NCBI GenBank assembly: GCA_033344815.1
Contig: JAWPMR010000001.1
Span: 792,136 to 856,135 of the forward strand
Source: Paracoccaceae bacterium
Lineage (GTDB): Bacteria > Pseudomonadota > Alphaproteobacteria > Rhodobacterales > Rhodobacteraceae
DNA: 64,000 bases
Direction: 5' to 3'
Both the position numbers and the translations under genes were made by a program. A model generated the notes under the pieces. It was not told the DNA's origin and searched no databases. It saw only the letters and a program-made list of their open reading frames with translations. Below, piece after piece: positions 18,772 through 27,805 of the stretch (the stretch's first letter is position 1; every line of letters begins with the position of its first letter).

Positions 18772-20076
18772 TTAGCGGTTGGCTTGCTCAAAGCGGCGGA
18801 GCAAGGCATTGCCACGTTCGGCAGCGCTGTCCAGCGCTGTTTGAGCATCCTTGTCCCCAGCCCAGACGGCCTCAAGCTCTTCGTCGATGATCCCGCGGAT
18901 CTGATCGAAGGATCCAAGACGCAGACCCTTGGAGTTATCCGTAGGTGCCTTGGCCGTCATCTGGATCACGGCAATGTCCGTACCCGGATTGGCGTCGTAG
19001 AAACCCTGTTCGCGGGTCAATTTGGCCGCATCATTGGTGATCGGCAGATAACCGGTGTCCTGATGCCACTTGGCTTGGATCTCAGACGAACTCAGGAAGT
19101 TCAGAAATTCAGCAACGCCCTTGTACTCGGCGTCAGTCTGACCTTCCATGACCCACAGGGAGGCACCACCAATGATGGTGTTTTGCGGCTCAGCAGCAAC
19201 AGCGGACCAATAGGGTAAGGGGCGCACGTCAAATTCGAATTCAGCCTCGGATTTGATCCCTGCGTAGCCCGCGGAGCTTTCGGTGAACAGCGCGCATTCG
19301 CCTGCGCGGAAGTTCGCGCCACCCTCATTGCGACGGCCTGCGTAGATGAACTTGCCATCCTGTGCCCACTGCCCCATTGCGCCAATATGTGCCACCTGTG
19401 CCGGGCCATTCAGGGCCAGTTCAGTATCTACACCGCCGAACCCATTGGCTTTCGTGGCGAAAGGTGTGTCGTGATAGGCCGAAAAATTCTCAAGGTGAAT
19501 CCAGCTCTGCCATGCGGTCGTCAACGGGCATGTACTGCCACCGTCTTTCAATTGCGTGAGGACTTCGCCCACCTGCTCCCATGTGGAAAGATCCACATCC
19601 GGATCGATACCGGCTCCGGACAATGCGTCGCGGTTTACCCAAAGAACGGGTGTGGAGGAGTTGAAAGGCAGCGACAGCATTTGACCATCGCTTGACGTGT
19701 AATAGCCCTTGACTGACCCGATATAGGCGTCGCCATCAAAGGCCGCGCCTGCGTCTTGCATGACCTGATAGACAGGTTTGACTGCCCCAGAGGCCGCCAT
19801 CATTGTGGCTGTGCCCACTTCGAACACCATCAAGATGTCGGGCTGTTCGCCTGCACGGAAAGCGGCGATACCAGCATTCAGCGTTTCAGAGTAGTTCCCC
19901 TTGTGGCTCGCCGTCACCACGTATTCGGACTGCGATTCGTTAAATGTGGTCACCTGTTCGGCCACCAGTTCCCCAAGGCGGCCGGTAAAGGCGTGCCAGA
20001 ATTCGATCTCGGTCTGCGCGATGGCCGGTGCGGCAAGCACGATGGCACAAGTTGATGCAAGTAATGTATGTTTCAT
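18772..20076 (-). CDS. ugpB: sn-glycerol-3-phosphate-binding protein UgpB
   Basis: The start is ATG 20076 because AGGAGGA precedes it and the product then begins with a clean Sec signal peptide (MKHTLLASTCAIVLAAPAIAQ); 434 residues. The mature protein is a family-1 extracellular receptor close to UgpB, with EIEFWHAFTGRLGELVAEQV, GTATMMAASGAVKPVYQVM and SSTPVLWVNRDAL. It binds glycerol-3-phosphate or glycerophosphocholine in the periplasm. It is the first gene of ugpBAEC, facing the PLP enzyme gene across a 351-base divergent region. Confidence 0.92.
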   Translation of the reverse strand: MKHTLLASTCAIVLAAPAIAQTEIEFWHAFTGRLGELVAEQVTTFNESQSEYVVTASHKGNYSETLNAGIAAFRAGEQPDILMVFEVGTATMMAASGAVKPVYQVMQDAGAAFDGDAYIGSVKGYYTSSDGQMLSLPFNSSTPVLWVNRDALSGAGIDPDVDLSTWEQVGEVLTQLKDGGSTCPLTTAWQSWIHLENFSAYHDTPFATKANGFGGVDTELALNGPAQVAHIGAMGQWAQDGKFIYAGRRNEGGANFRAGECALFTESSAGYAGIKSEAEFEFDVRPLPYWSAVAAEPQNTIIGGASLWVMEGQTDAEYKGVAEFLNFLSSSEIQAKWHQDTGYLPITNDAAKLTREQGFYDANPGTDIAVIQMTAKAPTDNSKGLRLGSFDQIRGIIDEELEAVWAGDKDAQTALDSAAERGNALLRRFEQANR

Positions 20077-20427
20077 GGTCGTTTGTCCTCCTAGGTGTCG
20101 GGCACTGCCTATAAGCAGCATTTTTCATTTTTGTGACACTCAAACAATCATGACCGAAGAATACAATGGAATACACAAAAAAATATTTGTTGCATTTCAT
20201 GTAGATGCTCTGGAGCGCGCCCAACGGCGAACCGAGCCCCCTTTGCCGTGGCGTCCTTCTTGAGTCTGGCAGAGTTCTTATTCGATAATGGGGACTGCTG
20301 TTCTGAAAGGCACCAAGCACGCGCAACACGTCGCGCGTTTGCCACCCCTTGGCCGCATGCAATTATCTGTGCGAGTATGCGCGTAGTAAAGCGGGCCTGA
20401 CACACATTTACAGAGGAAAAAACGACC
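20077..20427. other. Divergent promoter region ugpB / PLP enzyme
   Basis: No gene is supported. The ugpB-proximal part (20110-20210) is A/T-rich with runs such as CACAAAAAAATATTTGTTGC and is the likely ugp promoter. I cannot identify a Pho box with confidence. Confidence 0.35.
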
Positions 20428-21429
20428 ATGGAATTTGCGCGCGCAGAACTGGTCAGTGCCGTCACACCCATCGAACCCCTGCCAAATCTGTCGGCCCTTT
20501 TGGGAGTTGATCTGCACATCAAACGCGATGATCTGGCGGGTACGACCATGGGCGGCAATAAATCCCGTCAGTTGGAATACTATCTGGGCGCGGCCCAGCA
20601 GGCGCGCGCGGATACGGTTCTGATCACGGGTGCCGTGCAGTCCAATTTCGTGCGCACCGCCGCGGCTTCGGCGGCAAAACTGGGGATGAAAACCATTCTT
20701 CAACTGGAGGATCGCGTGCCGGATGTGGACGCGCTCTATGGCACAAACGGCAACGTGCTGCTGTCGCGGCTGCTGGGAGCGGAGATCATGCATTATCCCG
20801 TCGGCGAGGACGAAGCCGGGGCTGATGCAGCACTGCGCGCTCGCGCCGAACAGGAACGACAGGCCGGGCGCAAACCTTACGTGATTCCATTGGCTTTGGG
20901 GAACCCGCCGCTCGGGGCGCTGGGATACATGCGGGCGGCCAAAGAAATCCTGCGCCAAGACGATACATTCGACACAATCGTCATCGCGTCGGGCAGCGGG
21001 CTAACCCACGCGGGGCTCTTGGCCGGGTTACGCGCATCTGGCAGTCAGGCGCGCGTGATCGGCAGCTGCGTCCGGCGCGACGGCGAACAGCAACGCAACC
21101 GAATTCGCACCGTATTGGATGCTTTGGTGTTGCTGAATCCTGATGCGCCAGAAATCAAAGACACCGACATAATAGTCTGGGACGGCGCGTTGGCACCGGG
21201 ATATGGCAAACTTGGGGCACCGGCTGCAGAGGCCACAGCAATGATGGCCCGCGCCGAGGGCATCGTTCTGGACCCGGTCTACACAGCGAAGGTGTTTGCC
21301 ACCATCCCCGCTTTGGTCAAAACCGGCGAGATACCGACAGGTAGTCGGGTGCTATTTGTGCATACGGGTGGTTTGGCGTCGCTTTTTGCGTATCAGTCAG
21401 CTTTGGAAAACGCCTTTCCACAACCGTGA
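20428..21429 (+). CDS. dcyD: D-cysteine desulfhydrase / ACC deaminase family PLP enzyme
   Basis: The 333-residue protein is a fold-type II PLP enzyme. The cofactor lysine lies in MGGNKSRQLEY (around residue 52), followed by TGAVQSNFVRTAAASAA for the substrate carboxylate, with IVIASGSGLTHAGL as the phosphate-binding loop and LFVHTGGLASLFAY near the C-terminus. The family includes D-cysteine desulfhydrase (pyruvate, sulfide and ammonia from D-cysteine) and ACC deaminase; the motifs look closer to DcyD, but specificity is inferred. AGAGGA precedes the ATG. Confidence 0.8.
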   Translation: MEFARAELVSAVTPIEPLPNLSALLGVDLHIKRDDLAGTTMGGNKSRQLEYYLGAAQQARADTVLITGAVQSNFVRTAAASAAKLGMKTILQLEDRVPDVDALYGTNGNVLLSRLLGAEIMHYPVGEDEAGADAALRARAEQERQAGRKPYVIPLALGNPPLGALGYMRAAKEILRQDDTFDTIVIASGSGLTHAGLLAGLRASGSQARVIGSCVRRDGEQQRNRIRTVLDALVLLNPDAPEIKDTDIIVWDGALAPGYGKLGAPAAEATAMMARAEGIVLDPVYTAKVFATIPALVKTGEIPTGSRVLFVHTGGLASLFAYQSALENAFPQP

Positions 21430-21621
21430 AACGCGCGCGGGTGCTCTACTTGTTGCTGTCGAAAAAGCCGCCCGCCTTCGTACTGTCCTGCTCACCAAAT
21501 TTGTATATGGGTATTTTCACCCCTACATTCAGCGCCCGATCAATGTGATTCAAAGCCATCTCTTGAAGAAAGAGACAGCCTTGAAATTGATGTTTCAGAT
21601 GTACGGGCGGGTGTCAGTCCG

Positions 21622-22887
21622 CTATTTCAGAGACGCCACAAATGCATCAACTTCGGTAAGGGCCAGAAACGCGACTTCGTCGATCCCTTCGCCTCCGAAT
21701 TTCCAGATCACCGCTGGTGCGGACACATCCCCGTTGGCATCAAAGCGGACATTGCCCGTCGCGCCCTGATACATCACGGAACCGCCTTCGGCAAAAACTG
21801 AGCGGGCCGCGGCAAAGCCCTCTGCGTTGGCAGCAACCGGCGTGCCACTTGGGTCAGTCACACGTGCAACTGCCGCTGCGATCTGGGGTCCGGACGCGTC
21901 CTTGCCCGCTGCTTCCATCGCCATCAGAGCAATCATCGCCGCATCATAGCTATTGGCAAGACCGGGACCGGTGGGGGCGGACCCGAATTTGGCCTGATAG
22001 GCATCCACAAAAGCGGTCGAGCTATCTGCACGTGGCGATGCCGTGTCCGTGCCCAACGCAGTTTCCAAATATTGCATGCCAACGTTTTCACGGAACTCCT
22101 CGGATTTGAGCGAGTTCGCAAGGATCATGTTTTGTGTTCCGCCCAGAGAAATCCACTCGCGCACAGCTGCCGTGCCTTCATTTGGATAAAGCGCCAGATA
22201 AAGCGCGTCTGGCTGACTGGCCAAAGCTTTGGCCGCCTCGGCGCGATAGGAAGGTTGGGCATCGTTTATCGCGATGTTTGCGGTGACTTCGATCCCCAAC
22301 GCCTCAAGATCAGCGGCGACGGTTTTCCCCATATCCTGACCCCAGTCGTCGTTCTTGTAGAGGATGGCGACTTTCTTATACCCCTGATCCTGCGCAACTT
22401 TGGCACCAACAGCCGCCTGCACGGAAGTGGTCGCGAAAGTGCGGAACCACAGATCCTTGTCCTTGCCCTCTGCCGCCAAAGCGGTGAAGGCATTGGAGGA
22501 CGAACAGCATGACATTTGCATCACATCTGCAGGGGCTGTGACAGAGGTCAGGATGGGCATGGACACACCGGATGACACGGCCCCCAGCAAGACCTTGACG
22601 CCCTCCAGATCGACCAGCGCTTTGGCTGCATCAACACCCACCTTTGGGTCCACTTGCGAGTCGCGCAGGATCATATTGACCTCACAGCCGTTGACACCGC
22701 CTGCTTCGTTGACCTGTTCGACGACCCATTGCGCGGTCTCCGCAATCGGACGGCCCCAATCCACCGAGGTCGGCAGGACCGCACCCACGGGAATGGTGCA
22801 ATCCTGCGCCGAAGCCACCGTGCCAAAAGCCGTCAATCCAAGGCCCAAAGCCGCGCTCATTCGCAGCATGCTTTTTGTCTTTGTCAT
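21622..22887 (-). CDS. ABC transporter substrate-binding protein, LivJ/HAAT type
   Basis: I start at ATG 22887, which begins a signal peptide (MLRMSAALGLGLTAFGTVASAQD) and overlaps the permease stop by four bases; 421 residues. The mature part is a type I periplasmic receptor (GAVLPTSVDWGRPIAETAQW, EAGGVNGCEVNMILRDSQVDP, KKVAILYKNDDWGQDMG). Unusually it lies at the distal end of the operon, after both ATPases and both permeases. The ligand is unknown; operon partners (aldo/keto reductases, RidA domain) argue for something other than simple branched-chain amino acids. Confidence 0.88.
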   Translation of the reverse strand: MTKTKSMLRMSAALGLGLTAFGTVASAQDCTIPVGAVLPTSVDWGRPIAETAQWVVEQVNEAGGVNGCEVNMILRDSQVDPKVGVDAAKALVDLEGVKVLLGAVSSGVSMPILTSVTAPADVMQMSCCSSSNAFTALAAEGKDKDLWFRTFATTSVQAAVGAKVAQDQGYKKVAILYKNDDWGQDMGKTVAADLEALGIEVTANIAINDAQPSYRAEAAKALASQPDALYLALYPNEGTAAVREWISLGGTQNMILANSLKSEEFRENVGMQYLETALGTDTASPRADSSTAFVDAYQAKFGSAPTGPGLANSYDAAMIALMAMEAAGKDASGPQIAAAVARVTDPSGTPVAANAEGFAAARSVFAEGGSVMYQGATGNVRFDANGDVSAPAVIWKFGGEGIDEVAFLALTEVDAFVASLK

Positions 22888-23867
22888 GTTCGTTTTCCCT
22901 TTGTTGGTTCGTTTGTTTTTATGTTCTGTCCGGAATGAGACACCAAAAGCTGTTCCGGGAACAACCCCTGTGGCCGCCAAAGCAGCATTCCCACAATCAC
23001 GGATCCGATCAGAATGTACTGGATGGACCCGGCATATAGCTGCGCTTCTACCGGCGCGAATTTTGACAACGCCCAACCGCTGGCGGTCCAGGCCCCCCAG
23101 ATCAAAAACGCGCCCATAACCGCGCCGCGATTGTTTCCGGCTCCACCGACAATCAGCATCGCCCAGATCTGAAACGTCAGAATTGGCAGCACATCCTGTG
23201 GGCTCACAAATGCATAAAAGCCACCGTAAAGCCCGCCGGCAAGGCCCATGATGACAGACCCCGCGATAAAGGCCGTCAGGCGGACCTTGGAGGGTGATTT
23301 GCCTAAGGATTGCGCGGCGTCTTCGTCTTCGCGGATGGCGCGGACCAACCGCCCAAAAGGCGAGCGCAGCAAACGTTCAAGACAAAGATAGGTCGCCAAC
23401 AGAAGAGCAACAACGAGGGTCAAGTAAAGTGTGTTGTAAAACAACCCGGCCCCGATCTGTGCCTGCAGTGGGCGGGCAAAACCGCGTACGCCTTGCGCAC
23501 CGCCCGAAAGCGTTGTGGCGTTGCGCATGACGTTCTCAAACGCCACAGCCACGCCAAAGGTCGCAATCGCCAGATAGTCATGCCGCAATCGCAGCGTAAG
23601 CCGCCCGACGATCCAGGCCAGCGCTGCGGCAATCGCCATGCCACCCATCAATGCAAAGGCGAAAGGCCAGCCAAACCCGCCGATATGCGCGGTTTGAGGC
23701 GTCGTTCCAAGGATGAGAGTGCCATAAGCCCCTGCCCCGAAAAACGCAGCAATACCCCCATTGAACAACCCGGCATTGCCCCATTGCAGGTTCAAACCCA
23801 GCACAGCAATGGCAAGAATGGAGGCCACGGTGGCGAAAAACACCAGATAGGAAATGACACCGATCAT
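22884..23867 (-). CDS. ABC transporter permease, LivM type
   Basis: Translation is taken from ATG 23867 (327 residues), which overlaps the livH-type stop by four bases; the longer upstream frame is a shadow of livH. About nine hydrophobic segments are present, with LivM hallmarks LGLNLQWGNAGLFNGGIAAFFGAGAY and LRLRHDYLAIATFGVAVAFENV. It forms the inner-membrane channel together with the LivH-type partner encoded just upstream. Confidence 0.9.
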   Translation of the reverse strand: MIGVISYLVFFATVASILAIAVLGLNLQWGNAGLFNGGIAAFFGAGAYGTLILGTTPQTAHIGGFGWPFAFALMGGMAIAAALAWIVGRLTLRLRHDYLAIATFGVAVAFENVMRNATTLSGGAQGVRGFARPLQAQIGAGLFYNTLYLTLVVALLLATYLCLERLLRSPFGRLVRAIREDEDAAQSLGKSPSKVRLTAFIAGSVIMGLAGGLYGGFYAFVSPQDVLPILTFQIWAMLIVGGAGNNRGAVMGAFLIWGAWTASGWALSKFAPVEAQLYAGSIQYILIGSVIVGMLLWRPQGLFPEQLLVSHSGQNIKTNEPTKGKRT

Positions 23868-24778
23868 AGACGCGCTTCGCCGAATAACCCGTTGGGGCGT
23901 AAAAATAAAACGGTGAGAATGATCAGGAACGGTACGGAGGGGCTGTAGCCTGATGGCAGGACTACGAGCGCCAGATTTGCCGCCAGACCGACCAGAAACC
24001 CACCCAATGCGGCGCCGTAAACAGACCCGATGCCACCAACAATTGTCGCCGCAAACACCGGCATCAGAAGATCGCGCCCGATCATCGGCGTGATCTGATT
24101 GGTCAGCCCGTAGAACACGCCAGCCGCCGCGGCCAATGCCCCGCCGATGATCCACACGGCCATGACGATACGGCCAAGATTGATACCGTTCACCTGTGCC
24201 AGCGAGGCGTTTTCAGCAACCGCCCGCAGCGCGTAACCAAACACAGTGCGCGACAGAACCAGATGCAATACAAGCATCAGGATCAGTGCAACACCCAAAA
24301 CCGCAATCTGGTCCGGGCGCACAAGGATCAGGGGATCAAGGCTCAACATCATCGCGAAAGCAATGTCCTGACTGTAAAGGGTCGTGCCCAGACCAAAGAC
24401 CAATCCGATGACATTGCGCAGGATCAACGCGACGCCAAAAGACGCAAAAACCATCGAGAGCATATCGCCGCGTTGCCGGATGCGCCGAAAGACCAAGCGA
24501 TCAATCAGCACGGCACTTGCCGCCGTCAGCGCCATCGCGACCAGCATCGCCAGTGCCAGCGCAACTGTCATCGACAATGGTCCGATTTTCACCGCGAGGA
24601 CCGGTGCCAGCGAAGAGAACAGCTTGTCAAACACCAGGGCCACGTATGCGCCCACTGATAAAAGTTCCGCGTGGCTGAAATTGGCAAACCGCAACATATG
24701 CATGACCATCGTCAGGCCAATCGCACCCAGCGCGTAAATTGCTCCCACCAGCACGCCATCAATCAAATGCTGGATCAT
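23864..24778 (-). CDS. ABC transporter permease, LivH type
   Basis: A 304-residue polytopic protein beginning MIQHLIDGVLVGAIYALGAIGLTMVMHMLRFANFSHAEL, the characteristic LivH N-terminus, and ending near FLRPNGLFGEARL. Its start overlaps the livF-type stop by four bases. It partners with the LivM-type subunit in a hydrophobic amino-acid-type importer. Confidence 0.92.
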   Translation of the reverse strand: MIQHLIDGVLVGAIYALGAIGLTMVMHMLRFANFSHAELLSVGAYVALVFDKLFSSLAPVLAVKIGPLSMTVALALAMLVAMALTAASAVLIDRLVFRRIRQRGDMLSMVFASFGVALILRNVIGLVFGLGTTLYSQDIAFAMMLSLDPLILVRPDQIAVLGVALILMLVLHLVLSRTVFGYALRAVAENASLAQVNGINLGRIVMAVWIIGGALAAAAGVFYGLTNQITPMIGRDLLMPVFAATIVGGIGSVYGAALGGFLVGLAANLALVVLPSGYSPSVPFLIILTVLFLRPNGLFGEARL

Positions 24779-25509
24779 GCGCTTGCCTTCAGGCGTTTGC
24801 CGCCCAGATAAATTTCAGCCACGACCTTGTCGCCCAAAAGGTCTGCGGCTTTGCCATCAATCTGGTTGCGGCCTTCCGCAAGGATGTAGCAATAATCAGA
24901 CAGGCGCAGCGCCTGCGTTACGTTTTGTTCCACCAGTAAGATTGTGGTCCCGCGTTCGGTCAATTGGCGCGCCATTTCAAGAACTTCCTCCGTGGCTTTG
25001 GGCGCGAGGCCAGCGGAAGGTTCATCCATCAGGATCAGGCGTGGCTCCACCGCGAGGGCATTTGCAATCGCGAGAAACTGGCGTTGTCCCCCGGAAAGAG
25101 ACCCGGCCTTGTCATTCTGTTTCGCAGCCAATGGCGGGAAACGGGCAAAAAGGTCATCGCGAATAACATCGGCCCGTGCCCCTGCACGGCGCAGCGCCAG
25201 ATCAAGATTTTCCCGAATCGTGAGCGTGCGAAAGATGTTGTCGTTTTGGGGGACGTAAGCGATTCCTTGGGTCGCCATCTGATCCGGCCGGATGTTCGTG
25301 ATGTCGCGCCCGTCATGCAAAATTTGTCCCGACGACACGCGGACCAGACCGGCAATCGCCTTGATCAACGTCGATTTCCCCGCCCCGTTTGGTCCGATGA
25401 TCGCGGTGACGCGGGCCCGCGCAACGTCAATCGACACGTCGCACAGGATCGGCAAGTCAGGCACGTATCCCGCCTGAATGTCACGCGCACTCAGCAATAC
25501 ATCAGGCAT
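24775..25509 (-). CDS. ABC transporter ATP-binding protein, LivF type
   Basis: Start chosen at ATG 25509 (244 residues), overlapping the livG-type gene by eight bases; the longer frame is non-coding in style. Motifs: Walker A GPNGAGKST, signature LSGGQRQFLAIANAL, Walker B LILMDEPSAGLAP, and switch VEQN typical of LivF. It energises the permease pair with the LivG-type ATPase. Confidence 0.92.
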   Translation of the reverse strand: MPDVLLSARDIQAGYVPDLPILCDVSIDVARARVTAIIGPNGAGKSTLIKAIAGLVRVSSGQILHDGRDITNIRPDQMATQGIAYVPQNDNIFRTLTIRENLDLALRRAGARADVIRDDLFARFPPLAAKQNDKAGSLSGGQRQFLAIANALAVEPRLILMDEPSAGLAPKATEEVLEMARQLTERGTTILLVEQNVTQALRLSDYCYILAEGRNQIDGKAADLLGDKVVAEIYLGGKRLKASA

Positions 25510-26275
25510 GGGCCATTGCCCCGAGATATGCCTCTCGCAGAACGGGATTGTCCTGCGCCTCTGCGGCTGTGCCCTCAAAAACAATCCGCCCCTTATCCAG
25601 CGCAATCACCGGGTCGCAATGGCGCATCACAAAGTCCATGTCATGTTCGATGATGACAAAGGTCTTGCCTTGCCTGTTCAGCTCCTCGATTTTTTCAATG
25701 AGGACCTGCGTCAGGCTTGGATTGACCCCGGCGGCGGGCTCGTCCAGCAAGATCACTTGCGGATCGCCCATCAGGACGCGCGCCAGTTCCAATAGCTTCA
25801 TCTGCCCACCGGAAATCTTGCCCGCTGGATGATCGGCGAGCGCACCCAGCGTAACGAAATCCAGCACTTCCAACGCCCGGGCGCGGATCGCACGTTCCTG
25901 TTCACGGACACGTGCACGATTGAAAAATGGACCTGCAATCCGCTCGCCCACCTGTCCGGTCGGGGCGACCATGATGTTTTCAAGCACGGACATGCGTGCA
26001 AAGGGACGTGGGATTTGAAACGTCCGCCCCAACCCTTTGCTAAAACGAATGTCAGGTGGCAGGGCGGTTACATCCTCTTCGCCCAGTTTGATATGCCCTG
26101 AGCCGCACGGTATCGCGCCTGTCAGCAGATTAAAGAGCGTGGACTTTCCCGCCCCATTTGGCCCGATCAAACCGGTGATCGTGCCCCGTCGGATCGACAA
26201 GTTCACAGCATCCACAGCCTTCAAATGCCCAAAACTGTGGCTCAATCCTGCGGTTTGCAACAGAATTTCAGCCAT
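25502..26275 (-). CDS. ABC transporter ATP-binding protein, LivG type
   Basis: 257 residues with Walker A GPNGAGKST, the LivG insertion region (LGRTFQIPRPFARMSVLENIMVA), signature ISGGQMKLLELARVL, Walker B VILLDEPAAGVNP and switch EHDMDFV. Its start lies eight bases inside the end of the aldo/keto reductase gene, so enzyme and transporter are co-translated, good evidence that the imported compound or its product is the reductase substrate. Confidence 0.92.
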   Translation of the reverse strand: MAEILLQTAGLSHSFGHLKAVDAVNLSIRRGTITGLIGPNGAGKSTLFNLLTGAIPCGSGHIKLGEEDVTALPPDIRFSKGLGRTFQIPRPFARMSVLENIMVAPTGQVGERIAGPFFNRARVREQERAIRARALEVLDFVTLGALADHPAGKISGGQMKLLELARVLMGDPQVILLDEPAAGVNPSLTQVLIEKIEELNRQGKTFVIIEHDMDFVMRHCDPVIALDKGRIVFEGTAAEAQDNPVLREAYLGAMAHA

Positions 26276-27350
26276 CGCTTACACCGAGGACCGCGTCATC
26301 CGGCTTGGTATTCAGATTGTATTTCATGATGCGGCCATGCCGGCTTGTGCGGTCTCGTTCGAGGCCAAAAGCAGGACCATTTGGTCCGGCAGATCGCGCC
26401 AGAACAGCATCGATCTTTGCGTGATCTGCGGCGTCCAAATGGACATCAAAAACCTGCAAGGTCGCGGGCAAATGGCGTGCGTATCTTGCCCCCACAATGG
26501 CCGCCGCGACCTGCGGTTGATCCAAAACCCAGGCACTGGCCACGGCGGACAAAGGGGCGCCGTGACGCGCACCAATCCCCTCAAGGACCTGCAATAGCTC
26601 TTGAAACAACGCCCAGGGCCCAAATTCGTCGATGATCAATCTGTATTTCACGAGTGAACGGTTCTCAAAACCAAACCCCGGGTCCGGCGCGCCCAACCAC
26701 TTGTCGGTCAGAAAACCGCCCGCCAGCGTGCCGTAACACAGGATTTGCATATTATGCTGAGCGGTCCAGTCGCTCAGGCCCCGTGCGGGGCGACGGTCAA
26801 GAACGGAATACTGCACTTGTGTGGACACCAGATCGATCCCGGCCGCGACCAAAGGTTGGGTTTCCGCCACATCCCAGTTTGTGACCCCTAGGTTGCGGAT
26901 TTTGCCCTTTTTCTGGCACTGTTGCAGCACACGAGCCGCAGCGATGTAATCCCCCTGCGCGAGATCCCACCAGTAAAACTGCACCAGATCAAGCCTCTCA
27001 ACCTGCAATCTGCGCAAAGACCGATCCACAATGGCTTCGATCTCCTGCGCGCGCAGATCAGCCAGGCGCGACAAATCGGGCACAAGCTTTGTGTGCACAA
27101 CAACCCTATCGGCAACCGCAGCGCCGCGCCGCCGCCGCAAATCTCCAATAAAGTCACCGATCATTTCCTCAACGCCGGTGTAGATATCGGCACAGTCAAA
27201 TGTTGTGATCCCCGCATCAACAAAGGCTTCCATGTCACGGACAGCTTCTGCGCGATCCACCGGACCGTGGTCCCCTGCCAATTGCCACCCGCCTCGGATA
27301 ACCCGCGAAACAGTATGTCCTGGGCGCAGCTGGGTTGTTTCAACACTCAT
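26268..27350 (-). CDS. Aldo/keto reductase with catalytic His replaced by Tyr
   Basis: The 360-residue protein has the AKR TIM-barrel pattern: Asp52 and Tyr57 in FDCADIYTG, Lys88 in HTKLV, and the strand-4 motif VQFYWWD. In most family members, and in the paralogue at 28461-29924, this last motif is QFHWW. Here His is replaced by Tyr126, so the proton relay should be altered. The nucleotide-binding end (VASAWVLDQPQVAAAIVGAR) looks normal. It lies between the TIGR04076 gene (four-base overlap) and livG (eight-base overlap). It may act on the transported compound; loss of the His could mean changed chemistry or a partner role. Confidence 0.88.
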   Translation of the reverse strand: MSVETTQLRPGHTVSRVIRGGWQLAGDHGPVDRAEAVRDMEAFVDAGITTFDCADIYTGVEEMIGDFIGDLRRRRGAAVADRVVVHTKLVPDLSRLADLRAQEIEAIVDRSLRRLQVERLDLVQFYWWDLAQGDYIAAARVLQQCQKKGKIRNLGVTNWDVAETQPLVAAGIDLVSTQVQYSVLDRRPARGLSDWTAQHNMQILCYGTLAGGFLTDKWLGAPDPGFGFENRSLVKYRLIIDEFGPWALFQELLQVLEGIGARHGAPLSAVASAWVLDQPQVAAAIVGARYARHLPATLQVFDVHLDAADHAKIDAVLARSAGPNGPAFGLERDRTSRHGRIMKYNLNTKPDDAVLGVSDG

Positions 27351-27727
27351 TTTTCCGCCTTCCCCTGCCAGTAAGGCGTGTCGCGTTTATCCGGCAAACC
27401 CGTGGTTTCACCGTGCTTAAAAAACCGCTTGTTCTCCCGCACGATACGGAACCGCCCGCCGCAATGAGGGTCGGGACAGGCAACTTCTGCATCCGTTGAC
27501 ATCCAGTCGTTAGGGTCCGTCATCCGTTGTTTGGCTGGCAACAGGGGCAACAATGCTGCCAATGCATAAGCAGACACGCGCTGGCCTGCTTCAAAGATCA
27601 AGGTCTCGCCCTGCATGCGAAACGCGTCGCCCTCGATGTGACGGCACACCGGCACGCGGTCCTCCAGAACCGTTTCGATCCTCAGATCATAGAGCCAGAA
27701 GCCTTCTTCATCGGTCATATATGGCAA
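27347..27727 (-). CDS. TIGR04076 family protein
   Basis: This 126-residue protein matches my recollection of the TIGR04076 pattern: LYDLRIETV, CRHIEGDAFRM, ALAALLPLLPAKQRMTDPNDWMSTDAEVACPDPHCGGRFRIVR, including a CPDPHC cysteine pair that could bind metal. The family is uncharacterised but often adjoins aldo/keto reductases. It is the first gene of the minus-strand operon and faces the GntR regulator across 78 bases. Confidence 0.75.
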   Translation of the reverse strand: MPYMTDEEGFWLYDLRIETVLEDRVPVCRHIEGDAFRMQGETLIFEAGQRVSAYALAALLPLLPAKQRMTDPNDWMSTDAEVACPDPHCGGRFRIVRENKRFFKHGETTGLPDKRDTPYWQGKAEK

Positions 27728-27764
27728 TCGCTGTTATCTGTGATATTTGATCATGGGTAAGAAT

Positions 27765-27774
27765 TCCTATAGGA
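27765..27774. promoter_or_regulatory. Perfect palindrome in the divergent GntR promoter region
   Basis: TCCTATAGGA at 27765-27774 is fully self-complementary and lies between the divergent operon starts (27727 and 27806). Its position suits an operator for the adjacent GntR protein, but a 10-bp palindrome could arise by chance. Confidence 0.35.
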
Positions 27775-27805
27775 GTCAAGAGCGCTCCCCGAAGAAGGCC
27801 CTGGT

